Assembly (NCBI GenBank): GCA_005880695.1
Contig: VBGR01000034.1
Location: forward strand, 62,001-126,000
DNA: 64,000 nt
Direction of reading: 5' to 3'
Origin: Chloroflexota bacterium
GTDB taxonomy: Bacteria > Chloroflexota > Dormibacteria > Dormibacterales > Dormibacteraceae
Shown here piece after piece: positions 41,237 through 49,319 of the stretch. Made by a program: the position numbers and the translations under genes. The notes beneath the pieces were generated by a model. That model was not told where the DNA came from. It searched no databases and worked only from the letters and a program-made list of their open reading frames with translations. How positions within the stretch are numbered: position 1 is the stretch's first letter; every line of letters starts with the position of its first letter.

Positions 41237-41932
41237 CTATCCCTTAGTTCTGGTCCAGAGCGGCGGATCGCCGGCCTGGAACTTCTTGATCAGCGCGTCT
41301 TCCTGCTGCTGCGTGATCTTCTTGTCGGTGACAGCCTGGTCGAGCTGCGGCTTCATGGAATTGCCCACCGAGGTCTTGAAGTCGCCTTCGCTGACGCCCT
41401 GCTTGGCCGCGATCTGGCTCAGGGACTGGCCCTGCTTCAGGTCGGCCTTCAGTTCGTCCGCGCCGCCGCTCAGGTGAAGGGCGGAGGCCGCGGCCGTCAG
41501 GTAAGCCTGCATGAACTGCTTCAGCGCACCAGCTGAGCCCGCCTTGGCGGCGGCTCCGATCCGGCCGAGAGCGGCCGCGCAGGCGTTGCCCGCCGGCATC
41601 CGGGCCAGCATCTTGTCAGCCTCTGCCTGGGTCAGGTCGCCCTTGCTGACGGCGTCCTTCAGGGTCTGCTTAAAAGCGTCGCGGGCGGCCGTGTTGACCT
41701 GGTCCTGGCTCTTACCGAGACTCGAGGCAAAGTTCTTCGCGAAGTCCTGGCAGTAGGTCTGGGCTTTGGTCGTGCCGGTTGCCGGAGGTGTGGTCTTGGC
41801 CGCTGAGGAAGCCGCGGCGACGGGCCCGACGTGCAATCCGGCGGCGGAGGCGGTGACGGCGATGGCCGCGGCGGCGAGGAGCAGGCCGCCGGCGGCCGCG
41901 AGGGCGATTCGGAAGGGTTTGCTGCGTGTCAT
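41237..41932 (-). CDS. Secreted or membrane-anchored helical protein, unknown
   Basis: The 231-residue product has a signal-anchor (KPFRIALAAAGGLLLAAAAIAV, about 5-26), a Ser/Ala/Thr/Pro linker, and a helical outer domain with two cysteines (TYCQDFAKNF, NACAAALG). It contains repeated short segments such as DLTQAEADKMLARM and KITQQQEDALIKKF, resembling SHOCT-like or YckD/DUF2680-type helical hairpins. ATG at 41932 is chosen over a TTG four codons upstream. The upstream region shares the sequence TTGCTAACC with the CAP gene. Confidence 0.6.
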   Translation of the reverse strand: MTRSKPFRIALAAAGGLLLAAAAIAVTASAAGLHVGPVAAASSAAKTTPPATGTTKAQTYCQDFAKNFASSLGKSQDQVNTAARDAFKQTLKDAVSKGDLTQAEADKMLARMPAGNACAAALGRIGAAAKAGSAGALKQFMQAYLTAAASALHLSGGADELKADLKQGQSLSQIAAKQGVSEGDFKTSVGNSMKPQLDQAVTDKKITQQQEDALIKKFQAGDPPLWTRTKG

Positions 41933-42015
41933 GTCTGCTCTCAATCTTGCCCGGATCGGTTAGCAAAGCCGCTTGCAGGCGGTCAATCTTTTGTAAACGT
42001 AGACTGGCGCCCAAG

Positions 42016-43695
42016 ATGGACGCTCCGGTCCGGGTCGGCGGTTGGGTCGGCCGCCACGCGGTCGAGCTCTACGTGCGGACGTACACGACCATGCTCCAGA
42101 GCTCGGGCTGGATCCGGCTGGAGGCGCTCCAGCAGGCGCACATCGGCATGGAGTCCACCCTTCACCCACTGGCGGCCCAGCCCGAGGTGGACATGGGCGC
42201 CCTGATCTACGCTGTCCGCCGGCTCCCGGCGGCGATCGCCGGCTGCCGCCGGGTCGTCCTGGGCCAGAGCTCACAGGCGATTCGCCAGGAGCTGGGCGCC
42301 GACGTCTTGAGCTGGCAGAAAGTCGAGGCGCCGGCGCGCCGGCGGCGTTGGTACTACGACGGCAAGGAGACGATCGCGGCACTGATCGCTTCACCTTCCG
42401 ACATCGACGACCTGATCCCGACCCTCGTCGCCTACCAACTTGAGTGGAACAAGCTGCACCGCACCCTGCATGGGATCACGGTCGGGGAGGAGAGGCAGGC
42501 GGCCGGCGCCTCGGAGGACGACTGGACCCGCCTCCAGCAGGCCTGGACGATCGGCTTCGAGGACATCCTCCACGCGGTTCGCGAGCGCGCCTGCGATATG
42601 CAGATCCGGCTCATCGGAGGCACCGACGTGGGCTACGCGCGCAGCGCGCATCGCTGGTGGCAGCCCCTCGGCTCGGCGCTGCAGGAGATGGGCCTGGCCG
42701 AGGCGCCGGTGTACTTCGTCTCCTCGAACCTGCACAGCCTGGTCAACGTGCTGAGCGGCGTCAGCCGGCGGCTGGAGGCGGAGATCATCGAATTCACAAA
42801 GGAGAACGACCGCGACCTCTACGCGGAGCTCGAGCACATCGAGTCCGGGGAGACGCACGCCTCGCGCGACAACTGGCTCTACTTCGCCGCGCGCGGCTTC
42901 TTCGACTCTCACCCGAAGTCGGCGGATTTCCGCAAGGTGCGCAGCCAGATCGAGCGCGAGATGGGCATCCGGCACATCCGGGCGCGCGCCGGCGTGGCGG
43001 AGTCGGCGGCCCAGATCTTCAAGCTGGCGGACCTCGACCCGAGCTGCTTCGATCCGCGCGTCGGCCGCACCGACCCGCTCCGGCTGAAAGCCTCCGCGGC
43101 CGCGATCATCAACGTCGACTACCCGCTGGGCCTGGCCTCATACCACCTGCTGCGCGAGATTTGCGAACAGGTCCACCGCGTGACTGGCGTCTACGTAATG
43201 GGCAAGGCCGCCACCCTCAACGCCGACGTCGGCGACGTGCTCATCTCGAACGCGGTCTACAACGAACACTCCGGCGACACCTACTGGCTGGACAACTGCT
43301 TCACCGCGGCCGACGTGCAGCCGCACCTGGTCTACGGGTCTGCTCTCGACAACCAGCGCGCGGTCACGGTGCGGGGAACCTTCCTGCAAAACCGCGACTA
43401 CCTGGATTTCTACTATCGCGGCCGCTACACCATCGTTGAGATGGAGGCCGGGCCCTACCTGGACGCCTGTTACGAGAACTCGATGCCGGGACGGCACCCG
43501 ATGGGCGAGAACGTCAACATGGCCCGGCTCGGATTCGACCTGGGCATCATCCACTACGCGTCTGACACGCCCTACACGCAGGCCCGGACGCTGGGCGCGC
43601 GTGGGCTCAGCTATCGGGGGATGGACTCGACCTATGCGTCGGCGGTCGCGGTTGCGCGCCGGATCCTGGCCCAGGAGGGCTGCCTGCTCGAGTAG
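42016..43695 (+). CDS. Large cytosolic protein, DUF6909-like, nucleoside-phosphorylase-like C-terminus
   Basis: The 559-residue soluble protein has no signal or membrane segments. The N-terminal half is helical with RRRRWYYDGKETIAALIAS and unknown folds. The C-terminal third (about 340-559) has VYVMGKAATLNADVGDVLIS, then DNQRAVTVRGTFLQN and IVEMEAGPYLDACYE, a layout that recalls nucleoside phosphorylases, where an Asn and a MExE-type segment bind the nucleoside. I recall a family called DUF6909 with this shape, not verified here. ATG at 42016 has TAGACT 10 bases upstream (42000-42005). It is followed by the convergent ppx gene. Confidence 0.55.
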   Translation: MDAPVRVGGWVGRHAVELYVRTYTTMLQSSGWIRLEALQQAHIGMESTLHPLAAQPEVDMGALIYAVRRLPAAIAGCRRVVLGQSSQAIRQELGADVLSWQKVEAPARRRRWYYDGKETIAALIASPSDIDDLIPTLVAYQLEWNKLHRTLHGITVGEERQAAGASEDDWTRLQQAWTIGFEDILHAVRERACDMQIRLIGGTDVGYARSAHRWWQPLGSALQEMGLAEAPVYFVSSNLHSLVNVLSGVSRRLEAEIIEFTKENDRDLYAELEHIESGETHASRDNWLYFAARGFFDSHPKSADFRKVRSQIEREMGIRHIRARAGVAESAAQIFKLADLDPSCFDPRVGRTDPLRLKASAAAIINVDYPLGLASYHLLREICEQVHRVTGVYVMGKAATLNADVGDVLISNAVYNEHSGDTYWLDNCFTAADVQPHLVYGSALDNQRAVTVRGTFLQNRDYLDFYYRGRYTIVEMEAGPYLDACYENSMPGRHPMGENVNMARLGFDLGIIHYASDTPYTQARTLGARGLSYRGMDSTYASAVAVARRILAQEGCLLE

Positions 43696-43716
43696 CAGTC
43701 AGCCCGCTCAGCCTGC

Positions 43717-44610
43717 TCAGTGATACCAGTCGTCGCCACGCTCGAGGTAGGCCAGGAGCATGCCGTGGCGGAGCCCCTCGACGCTGACCTGCAGCTGCGT
43801 CAGGCCGCACCAGTCGAGCAGTAGCAGCAGCACCTCGACGCCCGCCCGCATGGCCTTGACTCGAGGCTCGGGGAGGCCGAGGTGCTTGGCGACATCTAGC
43901 GCCGGGTGTTCGTCGAGCCGATCCGCTGCCTCTAGCAGCTGCTTTGTCGTCAGGATGTTCGGCCGGCTCTGCGCCACGACCTGGCGCAGGTTCGTGGCGG
44001 TGCCCCCTGTGGCCACCAGGCGGCGCGGATCCGCTTCGGGCAGGTTGTGCAGGACCGCGACCGCGCGCCGGCGGATTTCCTCTCGCTCCTCCCTAACGGG
44101 CGGGTCGGAGAGGTGGATGGAGAGGACTCCGGAGCCGACGGGGAGCGACCGCTGCCAGGTGATGTCCCGCCCCCGGGCCACCACCACCTCCAGGCTGGCG
44201 CCGCCCAGGTCGGCCATGAGCCACCTCTCCCGGACCGCGTGGCGGCTGGCCACCCCCAGGAAGCTGAGCTCAGCTTCCCGCTCCTCATCGAGGAGGCGGA
44301 CCGGGACGCCGATGGCGCGCGACGCCAGCTCCAGGAATTCGGCGCTGTCGGCGGCGTTGCGCACCGCGGCCGTCGCACCAGCCACGAGGTGGTCGAACCG
44401 GTGCTGGCGAGCCTCGGCGACGACACGCTCCAGCGCTGCCAGCGCGCCTTTGATACCGGCCGGCCCCAGCCGCCCGGTGCGGGCGACCTCGACTCCCAGC
44501 TGCGGCATCTCCACGCAGCTGGCGACGTCCTTCAGCTGCCCCCCTACCGCGTCGGCCACCAGCGCGTGCACGGTGTTGCTGCCCACGTCGACAGCCGCCA
44601 ACCTCGTCAC
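43717..44610 (-). CDS. ppx: Ppx/GppA-type exopolyphosphatase
   Basis: The 297-residue protein is the core ASKHA-fold phosphatase without the extra C-terminal HD domain. Phosphate motif 1 is AAVDVGSNTVHALVAD (5-20), motif 2 is LMADLGGASLEVVVARG (about 131-147), and ATGGTATNLRQV supplies the second phosphate loop. Members hydrolyse polyphosphate or pppGpp. GTG at 44610 is divergent from fumC, 29 bases apart. Confidence 0.9.
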   Translation of the reverse strand: MTRLAAVDVGSNTVHALVADAVGGQLKDVASCVEMPQLGVEVARTGRLGPAGIKGALAALERVVAEARQHRFDHLVAGATAAVRNAADSAEFLELASRAIGVPVRLLDEEREAELSFLGVASRHAVRERWLMADLGGASLEVVVARGRDITWQRSLPVGSGVLSIHLSDPPVREEREEIRRRAVAVLHNLPEADPRRLVATGGTATNLRQVVAQSRPNILTTKQLLEAADRLDEHPALDVAKHLGLPEPRVKAMRAGVEVLLLLLDWCGLTQLQVSVEGLRHGMLLAYLERGDDWYH

Positions 44611-44625
44611 TTCCGTAATCGTGCA

Positions 44626-44631
44626 TAGACT
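44626..44631 (+). promoter_or_regulatory. -10 element of fumC (leaderless)
   Basis: TAGACT lies 8 bases before the fumC ATG at 44640, with no ribosome site in between. Confidence 0.5.
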
Positions 44632-44639
44632 TCAGTGCC

Positions 44640-46046
44640 ATGGCGAAGACGCGCAAGGTCGAGGACTCGATGGGCGAGCTTGAGGTGCCCGCCGACGCCT
44701 ACTACGGGGCCTCAACCATGCGCGCGGTCCAAAACTTTCCCATCTCTGGGATTCGCTTTCCGCGCAGGTTCATCCATGCCCTGGGGCTGATCAAGAAGGC
44801 GGCGGCCGAGGTCAACGCCGACCTGGGCCTGCTCGACCGGGACCTGGCCGGGGCGATCGCCACGGCAGCCCAGGAGGTCGCCGACGGCAAGCTCGACGAG
44901 CAGTTTCCGATCGACATCTACCAGACCGGCTCCGGCACCTCGACCAACACCAACGCCAACGAGGTGATCGCCTACCGGGCCTACGAGATCCTCGGCGAAA
45001 AGGGCAAGACGGTCCACCCGAATGACCACGTCAACAAGTGCCAATCCTCGAACGACGTGATCCCGACGGCGATCCACGTCGCCTGCGCGCTGGCGCTCAA
45101 GGAGGAGCTGCTGCCGGCGCTGGAGCAGTTGCGCAAAGAGCTGGAAGGCAAGAGCCGCAACTTCCTGGACGTGATCAAGACCGGTCGCACCCACCTCCAG
45201 GACGCCACCCCGATCCGGCTGGGCCAGGAGTTTCGGGGCTACGCCGGCCAGGCGGAGGAGTCGGCCCGGAGGGCCGGCCAGGCGATCGCCGAGCTGGAGG
45301 TCGTCGCGCTGGGCGGTACGGCCGTCGGCACAGGCATCAACGCGCATCCGGACTTCGCGGGCGCGGTCTGCAGGAAGCTCGCCGCCTGGACGGGTCTGGA
45401 CATAAAGGAGACGCGCAACCACTTCCATGCCCAGGCCACGCTCGACGCACTGGTTGCCGCCCACGGCGCGCTCAAGACCGTCGCCGTCAGCCTCTGGAAG
45501 ATCGCCTCCGACGTCCGGCTGATGGGAAGCGGTCCTCGCGCGGGCATCGGCGAGCTGAACTTGCCGGAGGTGCAGCCAGGCAGCAGCATCATGCCTGGCA
45601 AGGTCAACCCTGTGATCGTGGAGTCGCTGACGATGGCGGTGGCGAGGGTCCTCGGTAACGACGTGACGGTCACCGTCTGCGGGCAGTCGGGGAGCTTCTT
45701 CGAGCTGAACGTGATGATGCCGCTGGCCGGCTACGCGAGCCTGGAGTCGATTTCTCTCCTGGCCAATTCGGCGCGCAACTTCGCGACCCGCAGCGTCGCC
45801 GGCCTGGAGGCGACCGAACGCGGGCCGGAGATGGTCGAGCGCGGCCTGATGCTCGGCACTGCCCTGACGCCGATCATCGGATACGACGAGGCTGCCAAGC
45901 TCGCCAAGGAGGCGGCCCGGAGCGGCAAGACGATCCGCGAGCTGGCCCGCGAGCGAGGCATCGACGAGAAGACCCTCGCGGTTGTGCTCGACCCGGCCCT
46001 GATGACCGAGCCGAGCGCGGAGCGGGTAGGCGGAGGCGGTGGTTAG
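44640..46046 (+). CDS. fumC: Fumarate hydratase class II
   Basis: The 468-residue TCA-cycle enzyme interconverts fumarate and malate. Family motifs are TGSGTSTNTNANEV (about 97-110), GRTHLQDATPIRLGQEF, and the signature GSSIMPGKVNPVIVE with the catalytic loop serine. Length is normal, and it needs no iron-sulfur cluster. The last 8 bases overlap the start of a repeat protein gene. A TAGACT -10 makes the mRNA probably leaderless. Confidence 0.95.
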   Translation: MAKTRKVEDSMGELEVPADAYYGASTMRAVQNFPISGIRFPRRFIHALGLIKKAAAEVNADLGLLDRDLAGAIATAAQEVADGKLDEQFPIDIYQTGSGTSTNTNANEVIAYRAYEILGEKGKTVHPNDHVNKCQSSNDVIPTAIHVACALALKEELLPALEQLRKELEGKSRNFLDVIKTGRTHLQDATPIRLGQEFRGYAGQAEESARRAGQAIAELEVVALGGTAVGTGINAHPDFAGAVCRKLAAWTGLDIKETRNHFHAQATLDALVAAHGALKTVAVSLWKIASDVRLMGSGPRAGIGELNLPEVQPGSSIMPGKVNPVIVESLTMAVARVLGNDVTVTVCGQSGSFFELNVMMPLAGYASLESISLLANSARNFATRSVAGLEATERGPEMVERGLMLGTALTPIIGYDEAAKLAKEAARSGKTIRELARERGIDEKTLAVVLDPALMTEPSAERVGGGGG

Positions 46047-46299
46047 TCGACTCCCGTCTCGCGGGTGGAGTCTCTGGAGCCGCTGGAGCGTCTACAGCGC
46101 GCTGAGCCTGGGCAGCCTTTTCAGCGTGAGCGGCATCCTCAGCATCGCCAGCGCGGGCTCGATCCTCAGCATCGGCAGCGCGGGTTCGATCCTCAGCATC
46201 GGCAGCGCTGGCTCCATCCTGAGCATCGGCAGTGCGGGACGGATTCTGAGCATCGGTGGGGTGGGCGTCGGCGCGCGCGGTGACCGTTCGAAGCCATGA
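46039..46299 (+). CDS. Small protein of nine-residue SILSIGSAG repeats
   Basis: The 86-residue product is mostly tandem copies of SILSIGSAG (about 33-70) after a basic/aromatic N-terminus with looser copies (SVYSALSLGSLFSVSG). Such regular Ile/Leu/Ser/Gly repeats could form a small beta-solenoid or a membrane-associated stack. GTG at 46039 overlaps the fumC stop, so it is translated with fumC. The next gene encodes a tiny membrane protein. I know of similar small proteins in other high-GC bacteria but of no function. Confidence 0.6.
   Translation: MVSRLPSRGWSLWSRWSVYSALSLGSLFSVSGILSIASAGSILSIGSAGSILSIGSAGSILSIGSAGRILSIGGVGVGARGDRSKP
46135..46242 (+). repeat. 27-base tandem coding repeat, four units
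   Basis: Units start at 46135, 46162, 46189 and 46216, each beginning ATCCTSAGCATCG; a partial fifth follows at 46243. They encode the SILSIGSAG repeats. Synonymous differences between units show selection on the peptide, not on the DNA. Confidence 0.85.
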
Positions 46300-46490
46300 G
46301 ACCGGCGGGCCTCGTCAGCGCGGTGCTCCTCTTGCTCGTGGGCCTGGTCTGGATGGGCCAGGGCCTCGGTTACGTGAAAGGCAGCTTCATGACCGGCGTG
46401 ATGCTCTGGTTCTGGATCGGCCTCGGCTGCGTCATCGGCGCGGGCGTGCTGGTGGGCATCCTCGCCCGGCGCGGATCGCGCGCTAACTGA
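46296..46490 (+). CDS. Small two-helix membrane protein
   Basis: The 64-residue product has hydrophobic segments at about 5-22 (GLVSAVLLLLVGLVWMGQG) and 36-57 (MLWFWIGLGCVIGAGVLVGI), ending with a basic tail RRGSR. The ATG at 46296 overlaps the stop of the repeat-protein gene by 4 bases, so fumC, repeat protein and this gene form one transcript. Function unknown. Confidence 0.65.
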   Translation: MRPAGLVSAVLLLLVGLVWMGQGLGYVKGSFMTGVMLWFWIGLGCVIGAGVLVGILARRGSRAN

Positions 46491-46507
46491 ACGGCGACCT
46501 CGGCTTT

Positions 46508-46906
46508 CTACTTGGACTGCTTCTCAAAGTCGAGCGCGAGCGAGTTGATGCAGTAGCGCAAGCCGGTCGGAGCCGGGCCGTCGTCGAAAACGTGCCCCAG
46601 GTGCGAACCGCAGCTCTTGCAGGTGACCTCGGTACGCGTCATGAAGAAGCCGTGGTCGGGATGGAGCTCGACGTTGTCCTCTTCGACCGGCGCGTAGAAG
46701 CTCGGCCAGCCGGTTCCGGAGTCGAACTTCGTCTGAGAGCTGAACAGCGCGGCTCCACAGGCGCCGCAAACGTAGGTGCCGTCTTCCTTGGTGTGGACGA
46801 ATTCCCCGCTGAATGGCGGCTCGGTGCCCTTCCGCCGGAGGACGTCGTACTTGTCCTGAGGAAGCTCAGCTTGCCACTCCGCGTCGGTCTTCTCGCTGAT
46901 CTTCAT
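46508..46906 (-). CDS. msrB: Peptide-methionine (R)-S-oxide reductase MsrB
   Basis: The 132-residue enzyme reduces the R-sulfoxide of methionine in oxidised proteins. Zinc-site pairs are CGACG (47-51) and CKSCGSHLGH (96-105). The substrate region is SGTGWPSFYAP, and the catalytic cysteine is in RYCINSLAL near the C-terminus. Length is typical. The ATG at 46906 has TAGGGT 6 bases upstream, so it probably has its own leaderless promoter within the gap after the acetyltransferase gene. Confidence 0.95.
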   Translation of the reverse strand: MKISEKTDAEWQAELPQDKYDVLRRKGTEPPFSGEFVHTKEDGTYVCGACGAALFSSQTKFDSGTGWPSFYAPVEEDNVELHPDHGFFMTRTEVTCKSCGSHLGHVFDDGPAPTGLRYCINSLALDFEKQSK

Positions 46907-46912
46907 GCGCCA

Positions 46913-46918
46913 ACCCTA
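46913..46918 (-). promoter_or_regulatory. -10 element of msrB (leaderless)
   Basis: TAGGGT on the minus strand is 6 bases before the ATG at 46906. TTGACG, 15 bases further upstream (46939-46934), is a possible -35; the spacing is a little short. Confidence 0.5.
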
Positions 46919-46935
46919 CCGCGATTCGGCGTCCG

Positions 46936-47499
46936 TCAATCCTCCGGCTGCCACGAGGGGTTGGTGATCGAGCTGAGCACATGGTCGCGCCACTCGCCCT
47001 TGATGAGCAGGTAGTCGCGCGCGTAGCCCTCGATCGCAAACCCCAGCCGGCGCAGCACGTTGTTGCTGCGCTGGTTGGTGGGCATGAAGTTGGCCATGAT
47101 CCGGTGCAGGTTCTGTTCTTCGAACATGTAGCGGATGGCTTCCCGCAGCGCCTCCGTCATGTAGCCCTTGCCCTGCTCGGCTTCCGCCAGCGCGTAACCG
47201 AGATAGCACATCTGGGCGGCGCCCCGGACGATCCCGGTGAAGGAGAGCTGGCCGACCACCCGGCTCGAGGCCTCCTTCGCGAACATGAAGAGCAGAATCG
47301 CCGTCCCCGCCTCGAAGGCCCGGCGATGCCGGGACAGCTGCTCGCGCCAGAACCGCTCGCTGTAGAACCCATCCGGTCGCGGTGGCTCGTAGGGCTCGAG
47401 AAAATCCCGGTTGGTGCGAAAGAACTCGAGCACGGCTCCCAGGTCCTTGTCGGTGGCGACGCGCAGGTAGAGACGCTCGGTTGTGAGTAGCGGGGTCAG
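46936..47499 (-). CDS. RimJ/RimL-type GNAT acetyltransferase, probable CTG start
   Basis: The GNAT domain contains YALAEAEQGKGYMTEALREA with the acetyl-CoA loop, and the end NNVLRRLGFAIEGYARDYL is typical of RimJ-like N-acetyltransferases. A GTG at 47433 would remove the first strand, yet in-frame codons upstream read LTTERLYLRVATDKDLGAV, the normal GNAT beginning. No ATG, GTG or TTG lies there before the stop of the next gene, but a CTG at 47499 overlaps that stop as CTGA. I therefore extend the gene to this CTG. A sequence error is the other explanation. Confidence 0.7.
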   Translation of the reverse strand: MTPLLTTERLYLRVATDKDLGAVLEFFRTNRDFLEPYEPPRPDGFYSERFWREQLSRHRRAFEAGTAILLFMFAKEASSRVVGQLSFTGIVRGAAQMCYLGYALAEAEQGKGYMTEALREAIRYMFEEQNLHRIMANFMPTNQRSNNVLRRLGFAIEGYARDYLLIKGEWRDHVLSSITNPSWQPED

Positions 47500-47981
47500 A
47501 GCGGCAGCTCCATCAAGACCACGTCCTCGCCCCAGTAGTGGGCGCGGAGGTGGCCCGACTCGCGAAACCCGAGGGAGCGGTAAAGCCGTACCGCGCCTTC
47601 GAGCTTGGGGACCGCCTGCACCCAGACCTTGGTGACGCCGGCCCGGCGGGCTCGCTGGATGGCGTGCTCAGCCAGGGCACGGCCGATCCCGTTGCCGGCC
47701 CGACCAGGCTCGACCGCCATGCGGTCGACGAGGCAGGTGCCGGTCGGAAAGCTGCAGCGGACGACACCGACCAGGTCGCCATCGACGGTCCCGGTAAAGA
47801 CCTCGAAGCCTCCCCTGAGCCAGGCGGCGACTTCGTCGGCGAGCGGGGCCTGGTCGCGGACCAAGCGCTCGTCGACCTGGCCCAGGTGCTCTGCCCAGGC
47901 GCGCTCGTAGAGCGAGGCGATCGCCGGGGCGTCGGCATCGGCTGCGAGCGCAATGCGCGGCTGGGTACGGAACAGGCGCAT
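47496..47981 (-). CDS. GNAT acetyltransferase
   Basis: The 161-residue protein has the GNAT fold: MAVEPGRAGNGIGRALAEHAI carries the acetyl-CoA binding Q/RxxGxG/A loop (about 90-110), and LYRSLGFRESGHLRAHY ends the domain. Substrate unknown. It is upstream of and coupled to the RimJ-like gene. The ATG at 47981 is divergent from the TPR gene and near the TACATT of the shared promoter at 48001-48006. Confidence 0.82.
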   Translation of the reverse strand: MRLFRTQPRIALAADADAPAIASLYERAWAEHLGQVDERLVRDQAPLADEVAAWLRGGFEVFTGTVDGDLVGVVRCSFPTGTCLVDRMAVEPGRAGNGIGRALAEHAIQRARRAGVTKVWVQAVPKLEGAVRLYRSLGFRESGHLRAHYWGEDVVLMELPL

Positions 47982-47999
47982 GGGTTAGGGCTCGTGGAC

Positions 48000-48006
48000 T
48001 AATGTA
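48000..48006. promoter_or_regulatory. Symmetric -10 heptamer between acetyltransferase and TPR genes
   Basis: TAATGTA reads TAATGT on the plus strand, 9 bases before the GTG at 48015, and TACATT on the minus strand, 19 bases before the ATG at 47981. It is the third symmetric element of this kind in the window. Confidence 0.45.
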
Positions 48007-48014
48007 CTGCCGCC

Positions 48015-48530
48015 GTGGAACCCTTCCAGAAGGCGCGCAGCCTCTATACCGCCGGGCGCATGCACGACGCGCTGGAAGCCGCCCAGGTCGCTGCCGAGCG
48101 GCAGCCCAAAGACGCCGAGGCATGGTGGCTGCTCGGCTGCATCAGCCGCTACACGGGACTGCCTGCGGCCAGCGACGATGCCTTCAAGCGTGCCGCCCAG
48201 CTTTCCAAGCAGCGGCCCCTGCCCCATCGCGTCGATCCCGAGGTGTTCCGCCGGATGGTCGACGAGGCCCTGGGAAGGCTCTCCCCCGACGCCCGCCGGC
48301 GTCTCGACCAGGCGCGCGTCAGGGTCGAGCCGCTGCCGGCTTTAGAAGCCATCGTGAAAGGTGCGTCACCGGACTCGTTGCTGGATCGACGCCATCCGGC
48401 GAACCGTGGGGAAGTCGCGGCCAACAAGGGTGGCGGGGAGCTGGTCCTGTTTCAGGTCAACTTCGAAAACCGGTCCGGCAGCGAAGCCGAGCTGCGCCAG
48501 CTCGTGGCCCGCACCGTCAGCCGCGCCTGA
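48015..48530 (+). CDS. TPR protein with possible degenerate metallopeptidase-like domain
   Basis: The 171-residue protein starts with a helical TPR-type pair (QKARSLYTAGRMHDALEAAQVAAERQ and AWWLLGCISRYTG). From about 75, FRRMVDEALGRLSPDARRRLDQARVRVEPLP resembles the entry of the small zincin family of TTHA0227-like proteins, but no HExxH is present before the end at 171. It would be non-catalytic if related. GTG at 48015 follows a -10 at 48000. It ends 3 bases before the K+ channel gene. Confidence 0.55.
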   Translation: MEPFQKARSLYTAGRMHDALEAAQVAAERQPKDAEAWWLLGCISRYTGLPAASDDAFKRAAQLSKQRPLPHRVDPEVFRRMVDEALGRLSPDARRRLDQARVRVEPLPALEAIVKGASPDSLLDRRHPANRGEVAANKGGGELVLFQVNFENRSGSEAELRQLVARTVSRA

Positions 48531-48533
48531 GCG

Positions 48534-49319
48534 GTGTCTGACCGGCCGGAACATCCCGCCCGGCGCTTCCAGCTGCCGGGCCTCCTGCTGGCCGGCGTAC
48601 TCCTCTACGGCATCGCCGGCTACGTGCTGATCGAGCACTGGAGCCTCTTCGACGCCTTCTACATGACCATCATCACCATCTCGACCGTCGGCTACTCCGA
48701 GCTGCACCCGCTTTCGGCACCGGGCCGGGTCTTCACGTCGACGCTGATCGTCAGCGGCGTCGGTATCCTGCTCTTCGGCTTCGGCGTCTTCGCGGAGACG
48801 CTTTCGGAAGGCCATTTCCTCGAGTTCAGGAGGTTCCGGCGTTTGGAACGCCAGATCGCGGCGCTGCGCGGCCACTTCATCGTCTGCGGCTACGGCCGGA
48901 TCGGGACGCGCATCGTGACCGAGTTCGAGCAGCACCAGACGCAGTACGTGGTCCTCGACAACAACGTCGAGGCGATCACCCGCTTGAAGCACGAAGGCCG
49001 TCTCTTCATGGAGGGCGACGCAGCTTCCGAAGAGCTCCTCAAGGGAGCTGGTATCGAACACGCCCGGGGACTCATCAGCGCGGTCGACTCCGACGAGCGC
49101 AGCGTGTACATCACCCTCGCGGCCAGGGCACTCAACGCGGACCTCTACATCGTCGCCCGGGCCGGGCGACCTGACTCGATCCGGCGGTTGGAGCTGGCCG
49201 GGGCCGATAGGGTGGTCTCGCCCTACATCATGGCCGGCCACCGGATGGCTGAGTTTGCCCTCCACCCTGAGCAGCCGGCGCGCGCCGCGGAGAGTCCCGG
49301 CGAACACAGCAAGGGGTGA
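48534..49319 (+). CDS. Two-helix potassium channel with RCK/TrkA-N domain
   Basis: The 261-residue protein has two transmembrane helices round a pore loop and then a Rossmann RCK domain (IVCGYGRIGTRIVTEF, about 114-129) and a ligand-binding half. The selectivity filter reads TISTVGYSELHPL, so the second glycine of GYG is serine at 55. This variant occurs in some bacterial TrkA-N channels as I recall, but its selectivity is uncertain. GTG at 48534 is 3 bases after the TPR gene, and the stop overlaps the MFS gene (GTGA). Confidence 0.85.
   Translation: MSDRPEHPARRFQLPGLLLAGVLLYGIAGYVLIEHWSLFDAFYMTIITISTVGYSELHPLSAPGRVFTSTLIVSGVGILLFGFGVFAETLSEGHFLEFRRFRRLERQIAALRGHFIVCGYGRIGTRIVTEFEQHQTQYVVLDNNVEAITRLKHEGRLFMEGDAASEELLKGAGIEHARGLISAVDSDERSVYITLAARALNADLYIVARAGRPDSIRRLELAGADRVVSPYIMAGHRMAEFALHPEQPARAAESPGEHSKG

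Noticed and set aside
46135-46242. Regular 27-base repeats considered as a CRISPR array
   Set aside because: There are no unique spacers; units abut each other and encode a regular peptide with silent differences.
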